Shown here piece after piece: positions 8,570 to 17,880 of a stretch of 54,738 bases of DNA. Both the position numbers and the translations under genes were made by a program. The stretch lies in the NCBI GenBank assembly GCA_021108325.1, contig JAIORB010000050.1, positions 1 to 54,738 on the forward strand. The letters run 5' to 3'. The notes beneath the pieces are model-generated. The model was not told where the DNA came from. It saw only the letters and a program-made list of their open reading frames with translations, and searched no databases. The DNA is from Bacteroidales bacterium. GTDB taxonomy: Bacteria; Bacteroidota; Bacteroidia; Bacteroidales; UBA12077. Positions within the stretch are counted from its first letter, which is position 1. Every line of letters starts with the position of its first letter.

Positions 8570-9769
8570 TTAAATTGTTCTTCCCGGATAAGCTTTTAAA
8601 GCAGCTTCTAAAGTTTCCATTGCGTTGGCTAGATCTTCTTTTTTAAGAACATAGGCAATACGAACTTCGTTTTTACCTAAGCCGGGTGTTGCATAAAATC
8701 CTGTAGCCGGAGCCACCATAACTGTTTGCTTTTTATATTCAAACTCGACTAGAATCCACTGTGCAAATTTATCGGCATCATCAATTGGAAGTTTTACAAC
8801 GGTATAAAAAGCTCCTTTGGGTTTTGGGCAATAAACGCCTTCCATTTTATTAAGAGCATCAACCATAAAGTTTCTTCTTTCGAGATACTCGTTATAAACT
8901 TCTTCAAAATAATCGTCTGGCGTGTTTAATGCAGCTTCGCTAGCCCATTGTCCGAATGATGGTGGACATAACCGAGCCTGAGCAAATTTCATTGCTGCAT
9001 TAATTACATCTTTATTTTTTGTAATTAATGCACCAATTCTAACACCACACATGCTGTAACGTTTCGATACTGAGTCTAGCAGAATAACATTTTGCTCAAT
9101 ACCTTTTAAATGCATTGCAGAAAAATGAGAGTTTCCATCATAACAAAACTCACGATAAACTTCATCCGAATATAAATACAAATCGTATTTTTCGATTAAT
9201 GTCTTAAGTTGTTGTAATTCCGATTCTGAATATAAATAACCGGTTGGATTGTTAGGATTACAAATTACAATTCCTTTGGTTTTTGGAGTGATTAGTTTTT
9301 CAAACTCTTCAATTGCAGGTAAAGAAAAATCAGTTTCAATTGATGATGTAATTGGCTTAACTACCACTCCTGCAGAAACTGCAAATCCATTATAATTTGC
9401 ATAAAATGGCTCAGGAATAATTACTTCATCACCAGGATTTAAAGTAGATAAGAATGCAAAAGTAATTGCTTCTGACCCACCGGTTGTAATTAACATTTCG
9501 GTATGATCAACATCAATATCAACTCCCTGGTAATATTTTGCTAAACCTTTACGATAAGACTCGTTCCCTGCTGAATGACTATATTCAATAACTTTATTAG
9601 TAATATTTTTAATTGCATCTAAAGCTACTTCGGGAGTCGGAATATCCGGTTGTCCGATATTTAAGTGATATACTTTATGACCTTTCTTTTTTGCTTCCTC
9701 TGCATAAGGTACCAATTTTCTGATTGGTGATGCAGGCATCATTTGTCCCTTTTGTGAAATTTGTGGCAT
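8570..9769 (-). CDS. PLP-dependent class I/II aminotransferase (aspartate aminotransferase-like)
   Basis: This is a fold-type I aminotransferase. The PLP-binding lysine is K236 in the segment SVSKRYSMCGVRIG. NPNNPTG (171-177), SDEVY (201-205) and the C-terminal VRIAYV segment with the substrate-carboxylate Arg are all present. At 399 aa it is full length. It probably transfers amino groups between an amino acid and 2-oxoglutarate, but the substrate (aspartate, aromatic or other) cannot be read from sequence. It lies 26 bp downstream of the DUF1573 gene on the same strand, so the two may share a transcript. Confidence 0.9.
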   Translation of the reverse strand: MPQISQKGQMMPASPIRKLVPYAEEAKKKGHKVYHLNIGQPDIPTPEVALDAIKNITNKVIEYSHSAGNESYRKGLAKYYQGVDIDVDHTEMLITTGGSEAITFAFLSTLNPGDEVIIPEPFYANYNGFAVSAGVVVKPITSSIETDFSLPAIEEFEKLITPKTKGIVICNPNNPTGYLYSESELQQLKTLIEKYDLYLYSDEVYREFCYDGNSHFSAMHLKGIEQNVILLDSVSKRYSMCGVRIGALITKNKDVINAAMKFAQARLCPPSFGQWASEAALNTPDDYFEEVYNEYLERRNFMVDALNKMEGVYCPKPKGAFYTVVKLPIDDADKFAQWILVEFEYKKQTVMVAPATGFYATPGLGKNEVRIAYVLKKEDLANAMETLEAALKAYPGRTI

Positions 9770-9795
9770 GGTAAATTTATTTTAAATCAATAAAA

Positions 9796-10230
9796 TTAGT
9801 TGTTTGTCTTTTTTTCATCAACTACAGTTCTTGAAACTGCTCCGGTAATTTTTAGAGTAACCGGAGACGTTTTAGCATTAGAATATACTCTAATTGTTTT
9901 TGTAAAAGATCCGGTAATTTTTGTATTGTATTTAACTACAATTGTTCCTTTTTTCCCTTTTTTGATAGGTTCTTTTGGCCATGTTGGAGTAGTACAACCA
10001 CACGAAGCTTTTACATTTGTTAATAATAATGGTTCCTTACCTGTATTTTTAAACACAAACTCACATAAACCATCACTACTGTATTCAATATTTCCGTAAT
10101 CATGTGTTGTCTTTTCGAAATAAATTTCAGGAATATCCTTAGTATCCTGGTTCGTATTTATTTCCTTTTGTGAATATGCCGAAGAAACCACAAGACTAAC
10201 AAATAATAAGCTAATTAATATTTTTTTCAT
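9796..10230 (-). CDS. DUF1573 secreted protein
   Basis: A 20-residue signal peptide (ending near AYSQ) precedes one DUF1573 domain, an Ig-like (ASH-type) beta-sandwich. The family pattern is clear: DYGNI, then FVFKNTG, then the CGCTTP cluster. The protein is periplasmic or surface-exposed. The family is very common in Bacteroidota and its function is not established. A TAACTTTG promoter box lies 26 bp upstream, and the aminotransferase follows 26 bp downstream. Confidence 0.88.
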   Translation of the reverse strand: MKKILISLLFVSLVVSSAYSQKEINTNQDTKDIPEIYFEKTTHDYGNIEYSSDGLCEFVFKNTGKEPLLLTNVKASCGCTTPTWPKEPIKKGKKGTIVVKYNTKITGSFTKTIRVYSNAKTSPVTLKITGAVSRTVVDEKKTNN

Positions 10231-10256
10231 GATTTATTGGTTTTAAATAAGATGTA

Positions 10257-10264
10257 CAAAGTTA
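10257..10264 (-). promoter_or_regulatory. Promoter -7 box (TAACTTTG) for the DUF1573 gene
   Basis: A perfect TAnnTTTG match on the minus strand ends 26 bp before the ATG at 10230. No TTG is found at the 19-nt spacing. Confidence 0.55.
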
Positions 10265-10306
10265 GTTTTTATTGGCAAATTTAAATATGTTATTAAATAT
10301 TTATCC

Positions 10307-10574
10307 TAAGGTTGTCTCTAAAAATTGAATTCTTTCAAGAAACAAATATAATGAATAAGATGCAAGGCATATTTTTTTGTAATAGCCATAGCTATTTCAC
10401 AGAAAATATAACGCAGTCAGATTGTTTATTATATTTGTTCCCTACGGGTTTCCATAGTTTTCCAAATATTGCTTCAAATTTTATCACATTATCCCGATAG
10501 TGTTTCAAAATTTTTCATTGTCTTTGAAAAACTATGGAAATCTTGATGTGATTGAATTTATAGAGGTAACCTTA
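10307..10574 (+). repeat. Structured mobile-type element, copy A
   Basis: This 268-bp element begins TAAGGTT and ends AACCTTA, with terminal inverted repeats of about 20 bp. Within it lie a P2 helix (10341-10358 with 10422-10439, 12 Watson-Crick bp plus a G-U-containing extension), a small hairpin (10381-10386 with 10391-10396), a P3 helix (10449-10466 with 10523-10540, 17 of 18 paired) and a pseudoknot strand pair (10483-10491 with 10544-10552). A second copy at 24799-25064 keeps all these helices through compensatory changes. G-U pairs in P1, P2 and the pseudoknot favour the plus strand. It fills most of the gap upstream of valS, contains no convincing ORF, and I do not recognise the family. 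Confidence 0.85.
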
Positions 10575-10685
10575 AAATTGATTGTGATTCTGGTCGCAAA
10601 GAAAAGGATTTTGGGAATAAATTTATATTTTTACAGACTTTTCGAAATGAAATAAAGTAGAATAAATAATAGAAATAGCATAGAA

Positions 10686-13304
10686 ATGGAAATTCCCGCA
10701 AAATACGATCCGTCATTAACAGAGGATAAGTGGTATAAATATTGGATGGAAAAAGGTTTTTTTCATTCTGAACCTGATGACAGAGAACCATATACCATTG
10801 TAATTCCGCCACCAAACGTTACGGGTGTTTTACATATGGGACATATGTTAAACAATACGATTCAGGATATCTTGGTCCGTCGTGCTCGTATGCAAGGGAA
10901 AAATGCTTGTTGGGTTCCGGGAACTGATCATGCATCTATTGCTACGGAAGCAAAAGTTGTTGCTAAACTAAAGGATGAAGGCATTGATAAAAACACCTTG
11001 TCGAGACAAGAATTTCTTGATCATGCATGGGAATGGAAAGAGAAACACGGTGGTATTATTTTGGAACAATTAAAAAAGCTTGGAGCATCTTGCGATTGGG
11101 ATCGTACAAAATTTACCATGGATGATGAAATGTCGGAAAGTGTTATTAAAGTTTTTGTTGATTTATATAATAAAGGATTGATTTATCGCGGAGTTCGTAT
11201 GGTAAATTGGGATCCACAGGCCAAAACTGCGGTTTCTGATGAAGAAGTAAATTACAAAGAAGTTCAGTCGAAATTATATTATGTTCGATACAAAATTGAA
11301 GGCGAAGATAGTTTTGTTACTATTGCGACAACTCGCCCTGAAACTATTTTGGGAGATACAGCTGTTTGTGTTCATCCCGAAGATGAGAGATTTAAAAACT
11401 TACACGATAAAAAGGTGTTGGTTCCTTTAGTAAATCGTTCTGTGTCAATAATTAAAGATGAATATGTTGATAAGGAATTTGGTACAGGGGCACTAAAAAT
11501 TACACCGGCACATGATATTAACGATTACGAAATAGGAGATAAGCATAATCTTGAATCGATTGATATTTTCAATGATGATGGAACAATGAATGAAAGTGCT
11601 CAATTTTATATTGGCGAAGATCGATTTAAAGCAAGAAAACTTATTGTTAAAGATTTAGAGGAAGCCGGACATATTGTAAAAATTGAAGACTATGTAAATA
11701 AAGTTGGATATTCGGAAAGAACTGATGTTGCTATTGAACCGAAACTTTCAATGCAGTGGTTCTTAAAAATGGAAAATTTAGCTAAACCGGCATTAGGAAA
11801 TGTGATGAATGATAATATTCAGTTTCATCCGGCAAAATATAAAAACACTCACAAACACTGGATGGAAAATGTAAAGGATTGGTGTGTTTCTCGCCAGTTA
11901 TGGTGGGGACAGCGAATACCTGCATATTATTTGCCTGAAAGTGGTTATGTTGTTGCAAATACGGCTGATGAAGCTGTTGAGCTGGCAAAAGAAAAATCAG
12001 GAAATCAGAATTTAACTCTGAATGATTTAAGACAGGACGAAGATGTTTTAGATACATGGTTTTCATCCTGGTTATGGCCGATTTCAGTTTTCGATGGAAT
12101 TAACGATCCTGATAATAAAGATTTTAATTATTATTATCCTACAAACGATTTGGTAACTGCACCGGAAATTCTTTTTTTCTGGGTAGCACGAATGATAATG
12201 GCTGGATACGAATATAAAAACGAAAAACCATTTAAGAATGTTTATTTAACAGGGATAGTTCGTGATCAATTACGTCGTAAAATGTCAAAATCTCTGGGTA
12301 ATTCACCAGACCCAATTGAACTAATGAAAAAATATGGTGCCGATGGCGTAAGAGTTGGAATGCTTTTGTGTTCGCCTGCCGGTGGTGATTTGCTTTTCGA
12401 TGAAAGTTTAACTGAACAGGGACGAAATTTTGGAAATAAAATCTGGAACGCATTCCGTTTGGTGAAAAGCTGGAAAGTGGATGAAGCTATAGAACAACCG
12501 GAGTCAGCCATAAAATCTATTGAATGGTTTAAACACAGGTTAAACAGCGAAATAAAAAACATCAATGGTCTTTACGAAAAGTTTAGATTATCAGATGCAT
12601 TAATGGCTGTTTACAAATTATTCTGGGATGAGTTTTCATCATGGTACTTGGAATTAATAAAGCCGGCTTATCAAAAGCCTATTGATAAAAAATCCTATGA
12701 GCAAACACTTGAATTTTTTGATATTCTTGTAAAATTACTTCATCCAATTATGCCATTTATTACCGAAGAGATATGGCAACTAATGGAAGAGCGTAAAGAT
12801 GGAGAAAGTTTGATGATTGAGAAAATGCCGGAGGCAGAATCATTTGATAAAAAAATCATTGAAACTTTCGAACGAATTAAAGAAATCATTTCCGGAGTAC
12901 GTAATATACGTAATGAAAACAATATAGCTCAAAAAGAGATTCTATCGTTAAAAGTTAAGGGTGAATATAGTAAAGAATATGACTCTTGTGTAACAAAGAT
13001 GGCAAACCTTTCATCTATTGAAAATACAGAAACCAAAATTGATGGTGCCGTTTCTTTTATGGTAAAATCTGCAGAGTTTTATATTGAATTAGGTGATTTG
13101 GTTGATGTTGAAGAAGAATTAAAAAAACTGAACGATGAGTTGGAATACAATAAAGGCTTTTTAACATCTGTGATGAGAAAATTGAGCAATGAACGTTTTA
13201 CTCAGAGCGCTCCTGAAAAGGTTGTAAACATTGAAAAGCAAAAGAGGGATGATGCCGAAGCTAAGATTAAAATTTTAGAGGAACGAATTGCCGGATTAAA
13301 ATAA
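10686..13304 (+). CDS. valS: Valine--tRNA ligase
   Basis: This class I aminoacyl-tRNA synthetase charges tRNA(Val) in the cytoplasm. The ATP-binding HIGH motif appears as HMGH (50-53) after PPPNVTG, and the KMSKS loop is at 532-536. The editing domain lies between them ([13 protein letters not shown]). An anticodon-binding domain and a C-terminal coiled coil (about 805-872) complete the protein. At 872 aa it is of normal length. The start at 10686 is supported by the usual MEIPAKYDP opening. It stands alone, 111 bp downstream of structured element copy A; a TATATTTT-like sequence around 10625 may be its -7 box. Confidence 0.97.
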   Translation: MEIPAKYDPSLTEDKWYKYWMEKGFFHSEPDDREPYTIVIPPPNVTGVLHMGHMLNNTIQDILVRRARMQGKNACWVPGTDHASIATEAKVVAKLKDEGIDKNTLSRQEFLDHAWEWKEKHGGIILEQLKKLGASCDWDRTKFTMDDEMSESVIKVFVDLYNKGLIYRGVRMVNWDPQAKTAVSDEEVNYKEVQSKLYYVRYKIEGEDSFVTIATTRPETILGDTAVCVHPEDERFKNLHDKKVLVPLVNRSVSIIKDEYVDKEFGTGALKITPAHDINDYEIGDKHNLESIDIFNDDGTMNESAQFYIGEDRFKARKLIVKDLEEAGHIVKIEDYVNKVGYSERTDVAIEPKLSMQWFLKMENLAKPALGNVMNDNIQFHPAKYKNTHKHWMENVKDWCVSRQLWWGQRIPAYYLPESGYVVANTADEAVELAKEKSGNQNLTLNDLRQDEDVLDTWFSSWLWPISVFDGINDPDNKDFNYYYPTNDLVTAPEILFFWVARMIMAGYEYKNEKPFKNVYLTGIVRDQLRRKMSKSLGNSPDPIELMKKYGADGVRVGMLLCSPAGGDLLFDESLTEQGRNFGNKIWNAFRLVKSWKVDEAIEQPESAIKSIEWFKHRLNSEIKNINGLYEKFRLSDALMAVYKLFWDEFSSWYLELIKPAYQKPIDKKSYEQTLEFFDILVKLLHPIMPFITEEIWQLMEERKDGESLMIEKMPEAESFDKKIIETFERIKEIISGVRNIRNENNIAQKEILSLKVKGEYSKEYDSCVTKMANLSSIENTETKIDGAVSFMVKSAEFYIELGDLVDVEEELKKLNDELEYNKGFLTSVMRKLSNERFTQSAPEKVVNIEKQKRDDAEAKIKILEERIAGLK

Positions 13305-13379
13305 TTAAACTTTTATACTGATAATCAGACAATAATAGAATTTGTATTTAAAAACATATTTAAAAAGGATTACAAGCTA

Positions 13380-13409
13380 TTGACTTTTAAAGATTTCTCC
13401 TTAATTTAG
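13380..13409 (+). promoter_or_regulatory. Promoter for the glutamine synthetase gene
   Basis: TTG at 13380-13382 is followed after 19 nt by TAATTTAG, one mismatch from the Bacteroidota TAnnTTTG box. It lies 32 bp upstream of the ATG at 13441. Confidence 0.5.
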
Positions 13410-13440
13410 TAGTCCTTTTTTAAAACATAAATAGCATATT

Positions 13441-14946
13441 ATGAAAGAATTAGAAATAAGACTTAACCCAAATCCTTTGGTTCAGTTCCTTAAAAAAATG
13501 CCGTCGCAATTTACACGTCAGGATATAATCTATTTTATTGAAGAGAACGAGATTGAAATGGTCAATTTTCGCTATGTTGGTGAAGATGGTAAATTAAAAT
13601 CATTGAATTTTGTTATCAATAGTAAGCAGCATTTAGAAGATTTATTATCAACAGGTGAACGTGTCGATGGTTCAAGTTTATTTTCTTATATCGAAGCTGG
13701 CTCAAGTGACTTGTATGTAATCCCTCGTTTTAAAACAGCATTTGTTAATCCATTTTCGGAATATTCAACATTGGATATTTTATGCAGCTTTTATACTCGC
13801 GATGGATTACCACTGGAAAGTGCACCTGAACATATCTTGAGAAAAGCAATTGAAGAATTCCGTAAATCAACCGGTTACGATTTCAAAGCAATGGGAGAGC
13901 TGGAATATTATATTGTAAGCGAGAAAGAAGATTTGTATCCTGGTGTTGATCAAAAAGGATATCACGCATCTCCTCCGTTTACTAAAAACGGGCATATTCG
14001 TAAAGATGCTATGAGCTTAATTTCTCAATGTGGTGGTCAAATTAAATACGGACATTCTGAAGTTGGAAATTTTATTAGTGGTGATGAGCTTTTTGAACAA
14101 CAAGAAATAGAATTTTTACCTGTTGATCCTCAGGATGCTGTTGATCAGTTAGTAATTGCGAAATGGATATTAAGAATGCTTGGCGATGAGTATGGTGTAA
14201 ATATTAGTTTTGCTCCAAAAATTACTGTAGGTAAAGCCGGAAGCGGGCTTCATATTCACATGCAATTAGAAAAAGATGGTGAAAATATTATGATTAAGGG
14301 TGATAAACTAAGCGATGTAGCCAGGAGAATGATTGCCGGTATTTTAGACCTTGCTGCACCGTTAACCGCTTTTGGGAATACCATTCCAACATCGTATTTG
14401 CGTTTAGTACCTCATCAGGAAGCTCCAACAAATATTTGCTGGGGCGACAGCAACCGGTCAGTTTTGGTAAGAGTTCCGCTTGGTTGGATTGCCGATACAA
14501 GTATGATAAAAGATGCCAATCCTCAGGAAACAGGAGTTATTCCTTATGTTCCGGGAAAACAAACTGTTGAGATAAGGTCAGGTGATGGTTCAGCTGATAT
14601 TTATCAATATATGGCAGGTATAATTGTAGCTGCTCAGCATGGTTTAGAAATGCCTGATGCATTAGAAATGGCCAAAAAATTGTACATGGATGTTAACATT
14701 TTTGATGATGCTCATAAAGATAAATTGGCAAAATTAAAATGCTTACCACAATCTTGTTGGGAATCTGCTGATACACTAATTGAAAAAAGAGAATTTTTCG
14801 AAAAGAAAGGAATATTCCCAGTTGGGAGTATTGATCAGATTGCTAAAAAACTTAAATCTTATGAAGATAAAGATTTAAGTGAAAGATTATATGGAAAAGA
14901 AGATGAGCTAAGAGAATTAGTAATGAAATATTTACATTGCATGTAA
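13441..14946 (+). CDS. glnA: Glutamine synthetase family protein
   Basis: The protein is predicted to join ammonia to glutamate using ATP. It has a beta-grasp N-domain (about 30-115, with RVDGSSLFSY) and the catalytic domain. Metal and substrate segments are recognisable: MGELEYYIV, QEIEFLP, GSGLHIHM, GDSNRSVLVRVP and TVEIRSGDGSADIY. At 501 aa it is longer than GSI-alpha and much shorter than GSIII. No adenylylation-site tyrosine segment is obvious near the C-terminus. Some family members are gamma-glutamyl ligases for polyamines, so the substrate is likely but not proven. A hairpin terminator follows at 14967. Confidence 0.85.
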   Translation: MKELEIRLNPNPLVQFLKKMPSQFTRQDIIYFIEENEIEMVNFRYVGEDGKLKSLNFVINSKQHLEDLLSTGERVDGSSLFSYIEAGSSDLYVIPRFKTAFVNPFSEYSTLDILCSFYTRDGLPLESAPEHILRKAIEEFRKSTGYDFKAMGELEYYIVSEKEDLYPGVDQKGYHASPPFTKNGHIRKDAMSLISQCGGQIKYGHSEVGNFISGDELFEQQEIEFLPVDPQDAVDQLVIAKWILRMLGDEYGVNISFAPKITVGKAGSGLHIHMQLEKDGENIMIKGDKLSDVARRMIAGILDLAAPLTAFGNTIPTSYLRLVPHQEAPTNICWGDSNRSVLVRVPLGWIADTSMIKDANPQETGVIPYVPGKQTVEIRSGDGSADIYQYMAGIIVAAQHGLEMPDALEMAKKLYMDVNIFDDAHKDKLAKLKCLPQSCWESADTLIEKREFFEKKGIFPVGSIDQIAKKLKSYEDKDLSERLYGKEDELRELVMKYLHCM

Positions 14947-14966
14947 ATATTTTCAAAAATATTTGA

Positions 14967-14996
14967 AAAGCGCACTTGTTTAGGTGCGCTTTTTTT
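14967..14996 (+). terminator. Rho-independent terminator of glnA
   Basis: AAAGCGCAC (14967-14975) pairs with GTGCGCTTT (14984-14992) over an 8-nt loop and runs into seven Ts. The minus-strand transporter gene ends at 14995, so the hairpin may also serve that transcript, with a weaker T-run. Confidence 0.88.
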
Positions 14997-17175
14997 AACT
15001 TAAAACATCTTTAAATTCAATATCCTGAGAAGCCAGAACAAATATTTTCTTATTTAAATCTTTTGTATCTTCTTTGAGTTTTTCAAAATAATCTCCGAAG
15101 TTTTCATCCGGGGTTTTTAAACCTAACATTACTAAATCACTTGTGGTAGATTCTCTCTTTAGGATATCCCAGAAAATTTCTCCTTTTAAAACCAGTACTT
15201 TAGTATTAAAATTAACACGCATATTTGTCAACATACTTGTCAGATTGTTTTGGGCAATTAGAGCTGCTTCATCAGTGGCCACTACCATTTTTATAGTAAT
15301 TTCTATGTTTGGCCAGTAAGGACTAATATGCATTAAATAACCGAGGATCATCATTAATCCACCATTCCCTTTTAATCCACCCCACCAAATATCAACCGAT
15401 TTATTGTTTCTAAAATCTTCAGAAATAAAATCCTGCATTATAATCACATTACGTTTTGATTTATAAAAATGGTTGATCATTTGTGCATATTCTTCCTTAT
15501 GGCTTATTTCTTTTGATTCTCCTAAAAGTACCGTATTGGGAACTAAGGGGCCTAATCCGTATGAATTTACAAGTTGTATTGCTCCGGGAAAAATACTTGT
15601 GGCTCGTGTAACACGAACTAACGCTCTAATTTTTTTATTGTTGAGATAATCGGTAATTTGTTTTTCAAAATCACTAAGCTTTTCTTGCGGTACTTTTTCT
15701 TCAGGTAGAATAGTTGCTATAGTAAATAAGCCTTTTTCCTGGGTAATGCCATTAGCAAAATCGATTAAATGCCATCTTTTAGAAAGCGATCCGGATAACA
15801 CAAGAATATTTGGCCGCCAACTTTTTGGATTTACTTCCTTCTCTAATCGAAGAAGTGCATACCGGATAATTTGTAATAGTACTCCACTTCTTACATCACC
15901 CCATGTAGTTTTTAATCGACGCCTGCGTAACCATGTGTATATAATAATAATAAATAAAATAGCTAATATTGTTGCAACTGCATTTATTAAAAACATTACT
16001 ACAAAACAGCCAATTGTACCCATCAATGAAAATATCCAGTGAACTTTAAATTTTGGTCGAAAAGAAGGACTCTCCAGAAATTTTTCAATACCGGCAGTTA
16101 CATTTAATACACCATAAGTTGTAAGAAAAAACATGGTTAAAATTGGAGCAATTGTGTTTAAGTTGCCGAGATAAACCAAAATAAGAGTTAAAACAATTGT
16201 AAAAATTGTTGCCCATTGCGGAATTTGCTCATCTCCGGAACTTTTCCCTAAAAAAGATAGTTGGCGTGGCAAAACCTGGTCTTTAGTGAGAGCTTGTAAA
16301 ACGCGGGGTGCACCCATTAAACTTCCAACAGCACTCGAAAGAGTAGCTCCCCAAACTCCAAGTAAAATTGCTCCTCCCCAAAAAGCAATTTTGTGCATGA
16401 TCAGTGGATCTTCTACTAAAGTTGACGAATCTACCCAAGAAGCAAGAAGAATAGGGATCGTCATATAAACCAGGTAACCTACTCCTACTGCTAAAAATGT
16501 TCCTCGCGGAATAGATTTAGATGGATCTTTTAAATCTCCCGACATATTTACACCTGCCATAATACCGGTAACTGCAGGAAAAAAAACTGCAAATACTATC
16601 CAGAAATCAGAAGTGTTTTCGGCGCTAGTACTCCATATTTCTGATTGTGTTTCAGTTAAAGGGCCCCCAAGGAATAATGAAAGTAATGACAAAATAATTA
16701 CGCCTAAAATAAAAAATTGTAATCGAATGGCTGCTTTGGTAGAAAATAATGATAGAGTCCCTAATAAAAGAGTTGTAATTATTCCAACCAGCTTTATATT
16801 TAACGAAGGGAATATTATTGTTAAACTCTCAGAAAAACCAATAATGTATAATGCCACAGAAAAGGCTTGAGCTAGATATAAAGGTATTCCCACTGCACCA
16901 CCAATTTCAATTCCCAACGATCGGCTTATCATATAATAAGCTCCTCCTGTCTTGACAGGTGCATTTGTCGCAATAGCAGCAATTGATAAAGCTGTAAGGA
17001 AAGTTATAAAAGTTGAGAGAGTAACAATAATTAATGTACCGACAAGTCCGACATTACCCACAACCCAACCAAACCGCAAATACATTATTACTCCTAAAAT
17101 GGTAAGTATGGAAGGAGTAAAAACGCCGCCAAAAGTATTTAGTCCATTGGAATTATTTTGAATTTGATTTTTAAT
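14995..17175 (-). CDS. SLC12-type cation-chloride cotransporter / amino acid permease (APC superfamily)
   Basis: The N-terminal half (about 450 residues) has twelve hydrophobic helices with SLC12/NKCC-like features: VIMYLRFGWVVG, TGGAYYMISRSLG and an FFPAVTGIMAGVNMSGDLKDP segment. The C-terminal 250 residues are soluble and cytosolic, as in bacterial SLC12 relatives. It probably cotransports ions or amino acids; the substrate is not readable. The first ATG (17085) falls inside the conserved motif. The frame continues upstream through TFGGVFTPSILTILGV to a stop at 17187, with no ATG, GTG or TTG. The best start is therefore ATT at 17175, followed by KNQIQNN. From 17085 the protein would be 696 aa and lack half of helix 1. 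Confidence 0.8.
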   Translation of the reverse strand: MKNQIQNNSNGLNTFGGVFTPSILTILGVIMYLRFGWVVGNVGLVGTLIIVTLSTFITFLTALSIAAIATNAPVKTGGAYYMISRSLGIEIGGAVGIPLYLAQAFSVALYIIGFSESLTIIFPSLNIKLVGIITTLLLGTLSLFSTKAAIRLQFFILGVIILSLLSLFLGGPLTETQSEIWSTSAENTSDFWIVFAVFFPAVTGIMAGVNMSGDLKDPSKSIPRGTFLAVGVGYLVYMTIPILLASWVDSSTLVEDPLIMHKIAFWGGAILLGVWGATLSSAVGSLMGAPRVLQALTKDQVLPRQLSFLGKSSGDEQIPQWATIFTIVLTLILVYLGNLNTIAPILTMFFLTTYGVLNVTAGIEKFLESPSFRPKFKVHWIFSLMGTIGCFVVMFLINAVATILAILFIIIIYTWLRRRRLKTTWGDVRSGVLLQIIRYALLRLEKEVNPKSWRPNILVLSGSLSKRWHLIDFANGITQEKGLFTIATILPEEKVPQEKLSDFEKQITDYLNNKKIRALVRVTRATSIFPGAIQLVNSYGLGPLVPNTVLLGESKEISHKEEYAQMINHFYKSKRNVIIMQDFISEDFRNNKSVDIWWGGLKGNGGLMMILGYLMHISPYWPNIEITIKMVVATDEAALIAQNNLTSMLTNMRVNFNTKVLVLKGEIFWDILKRESTTSDLVMLGLKTPDENFGDYFEKLKEDTKDLNKKIFVLASQDIEFKDVLS

Positions 17176-17226
17176 AGCTAGGCTTTATTAATTAATAAAA
17201 TATTTACAAGAAACAATACTAATTGA

Positions 17227-17868
17227 TCAGGGCGCAAGTCTTCTTAATTTCCATTCATTATCGTCAAGGTAATATTCAATTCTATCGTGCAAACGATTTG
17301 GTCTGCCTTGCCAAAATTCAATTATGTATGGCATTAAAATATATCCGCCCCAATTTTCAGGTCGATTGACAATACTCCCGGCAAATTTTTTTTCAAATTC
17401 GGTTTGCTTGTCTTCCAGATATTTCCTGTTCGGTATTTCCTGACTTTGTGGTGATGCCCATGCGCCAATTCTTCTTTTAGCTGATCGTGTTAAATAATAT
17501 TCTTCCGAAATTTCTTGTGATGTCTTTTCAATTCGGCCTTCAATACGAATTTGTTTTTCAAGCTCGGGCCAATAAAACAACAAACTACCGTAATGATTTT
17601 CAGAAACTTGACGGCCTTTTTTGCTGTCGTAATTAGTATAAAAGATAAAACCATCATTTTTAATTTCTTTTAGAAGTACCATTCGTGTTGATGGTTGAAG
17701 GTTTTTCCCAACGGTTGATAAAACCATTGCAGTAGGTTCTTTTATTCCTGAATTAATGGCCCTGTCTATCCATTCCGAAAATTGTTTAAAAGGGTCGGGG
17801 TCAACATCGTTTTTCCCAAAAGGCTTTAATCGATATTCAGTTCTGATTTTGTCATATTTTTTTTCCAT
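17227..17868 (-). CDS. pdxH: Pyridoxamine/pyridoxine 5'-phosphate oxidase
   Basis: This FMN enzyme oxidises PNP or PMP to pyridoxal 5'-phosphate, the last step of PLP synthesis. Family signatures are present: MVLLKEIKNDGFIFYTNYDSKKG (FMN contacts), the RIEGRIEK strand, and the C-terminal FWQGRPNRLHDR followed by a terminal RRLAP. At 213 aa it is full length. It follows yihY by 12 bp and is the last gene of the DUF4783-nadC-yihY-pdxH run. PLP synthesis next to NAD synthesis suggests a cofactor-related transcript. Confidence 0.95.
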   Translation of the reverse strand: MEKKYDKIRTEYRLKPFGKNDVDPDPFKQFSEWIDRAINSGIKEPTAMVLSTVGKNLQPSTRMVLLKEIKNDGFIFYTNYDSKKGRQVSENHYGSLLFYWPELEKQIRIEGRIEKTSQEISEEYYLTRSAKRRIGAWASPQSQEIPNRKYLEDKQTEFEKKFAGSIVNRPENWGGYILMPYIIEFWQGRPNRLHDRIEYYLDDNEWKLRRLAP

Positions 17869-17880
17869 AGCAGGAAGTGT

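Noticed and set aside
10312..10500. 62-codon open frame inside structured element copy A
   Set aside because: The frame is not kept in copy B, and the base changes between copies preserve helices, not codons.
10465..10513. Extra compensatory pair in the inner A/T-rich helix of P3
   Set aside because: Both copies can form a helix here, but in registers shifted by one base, so the change is not a true covariation.
10307..10574. Structured element read as a decayed transposase gene
   Set aside because: There is no protein similarity, and compensatory changes in stems argue for structure instead.
12232..12565. Antisense open frames within valS
   Set aside because: They overlap a clear synthetase gene and have no recognisable features.
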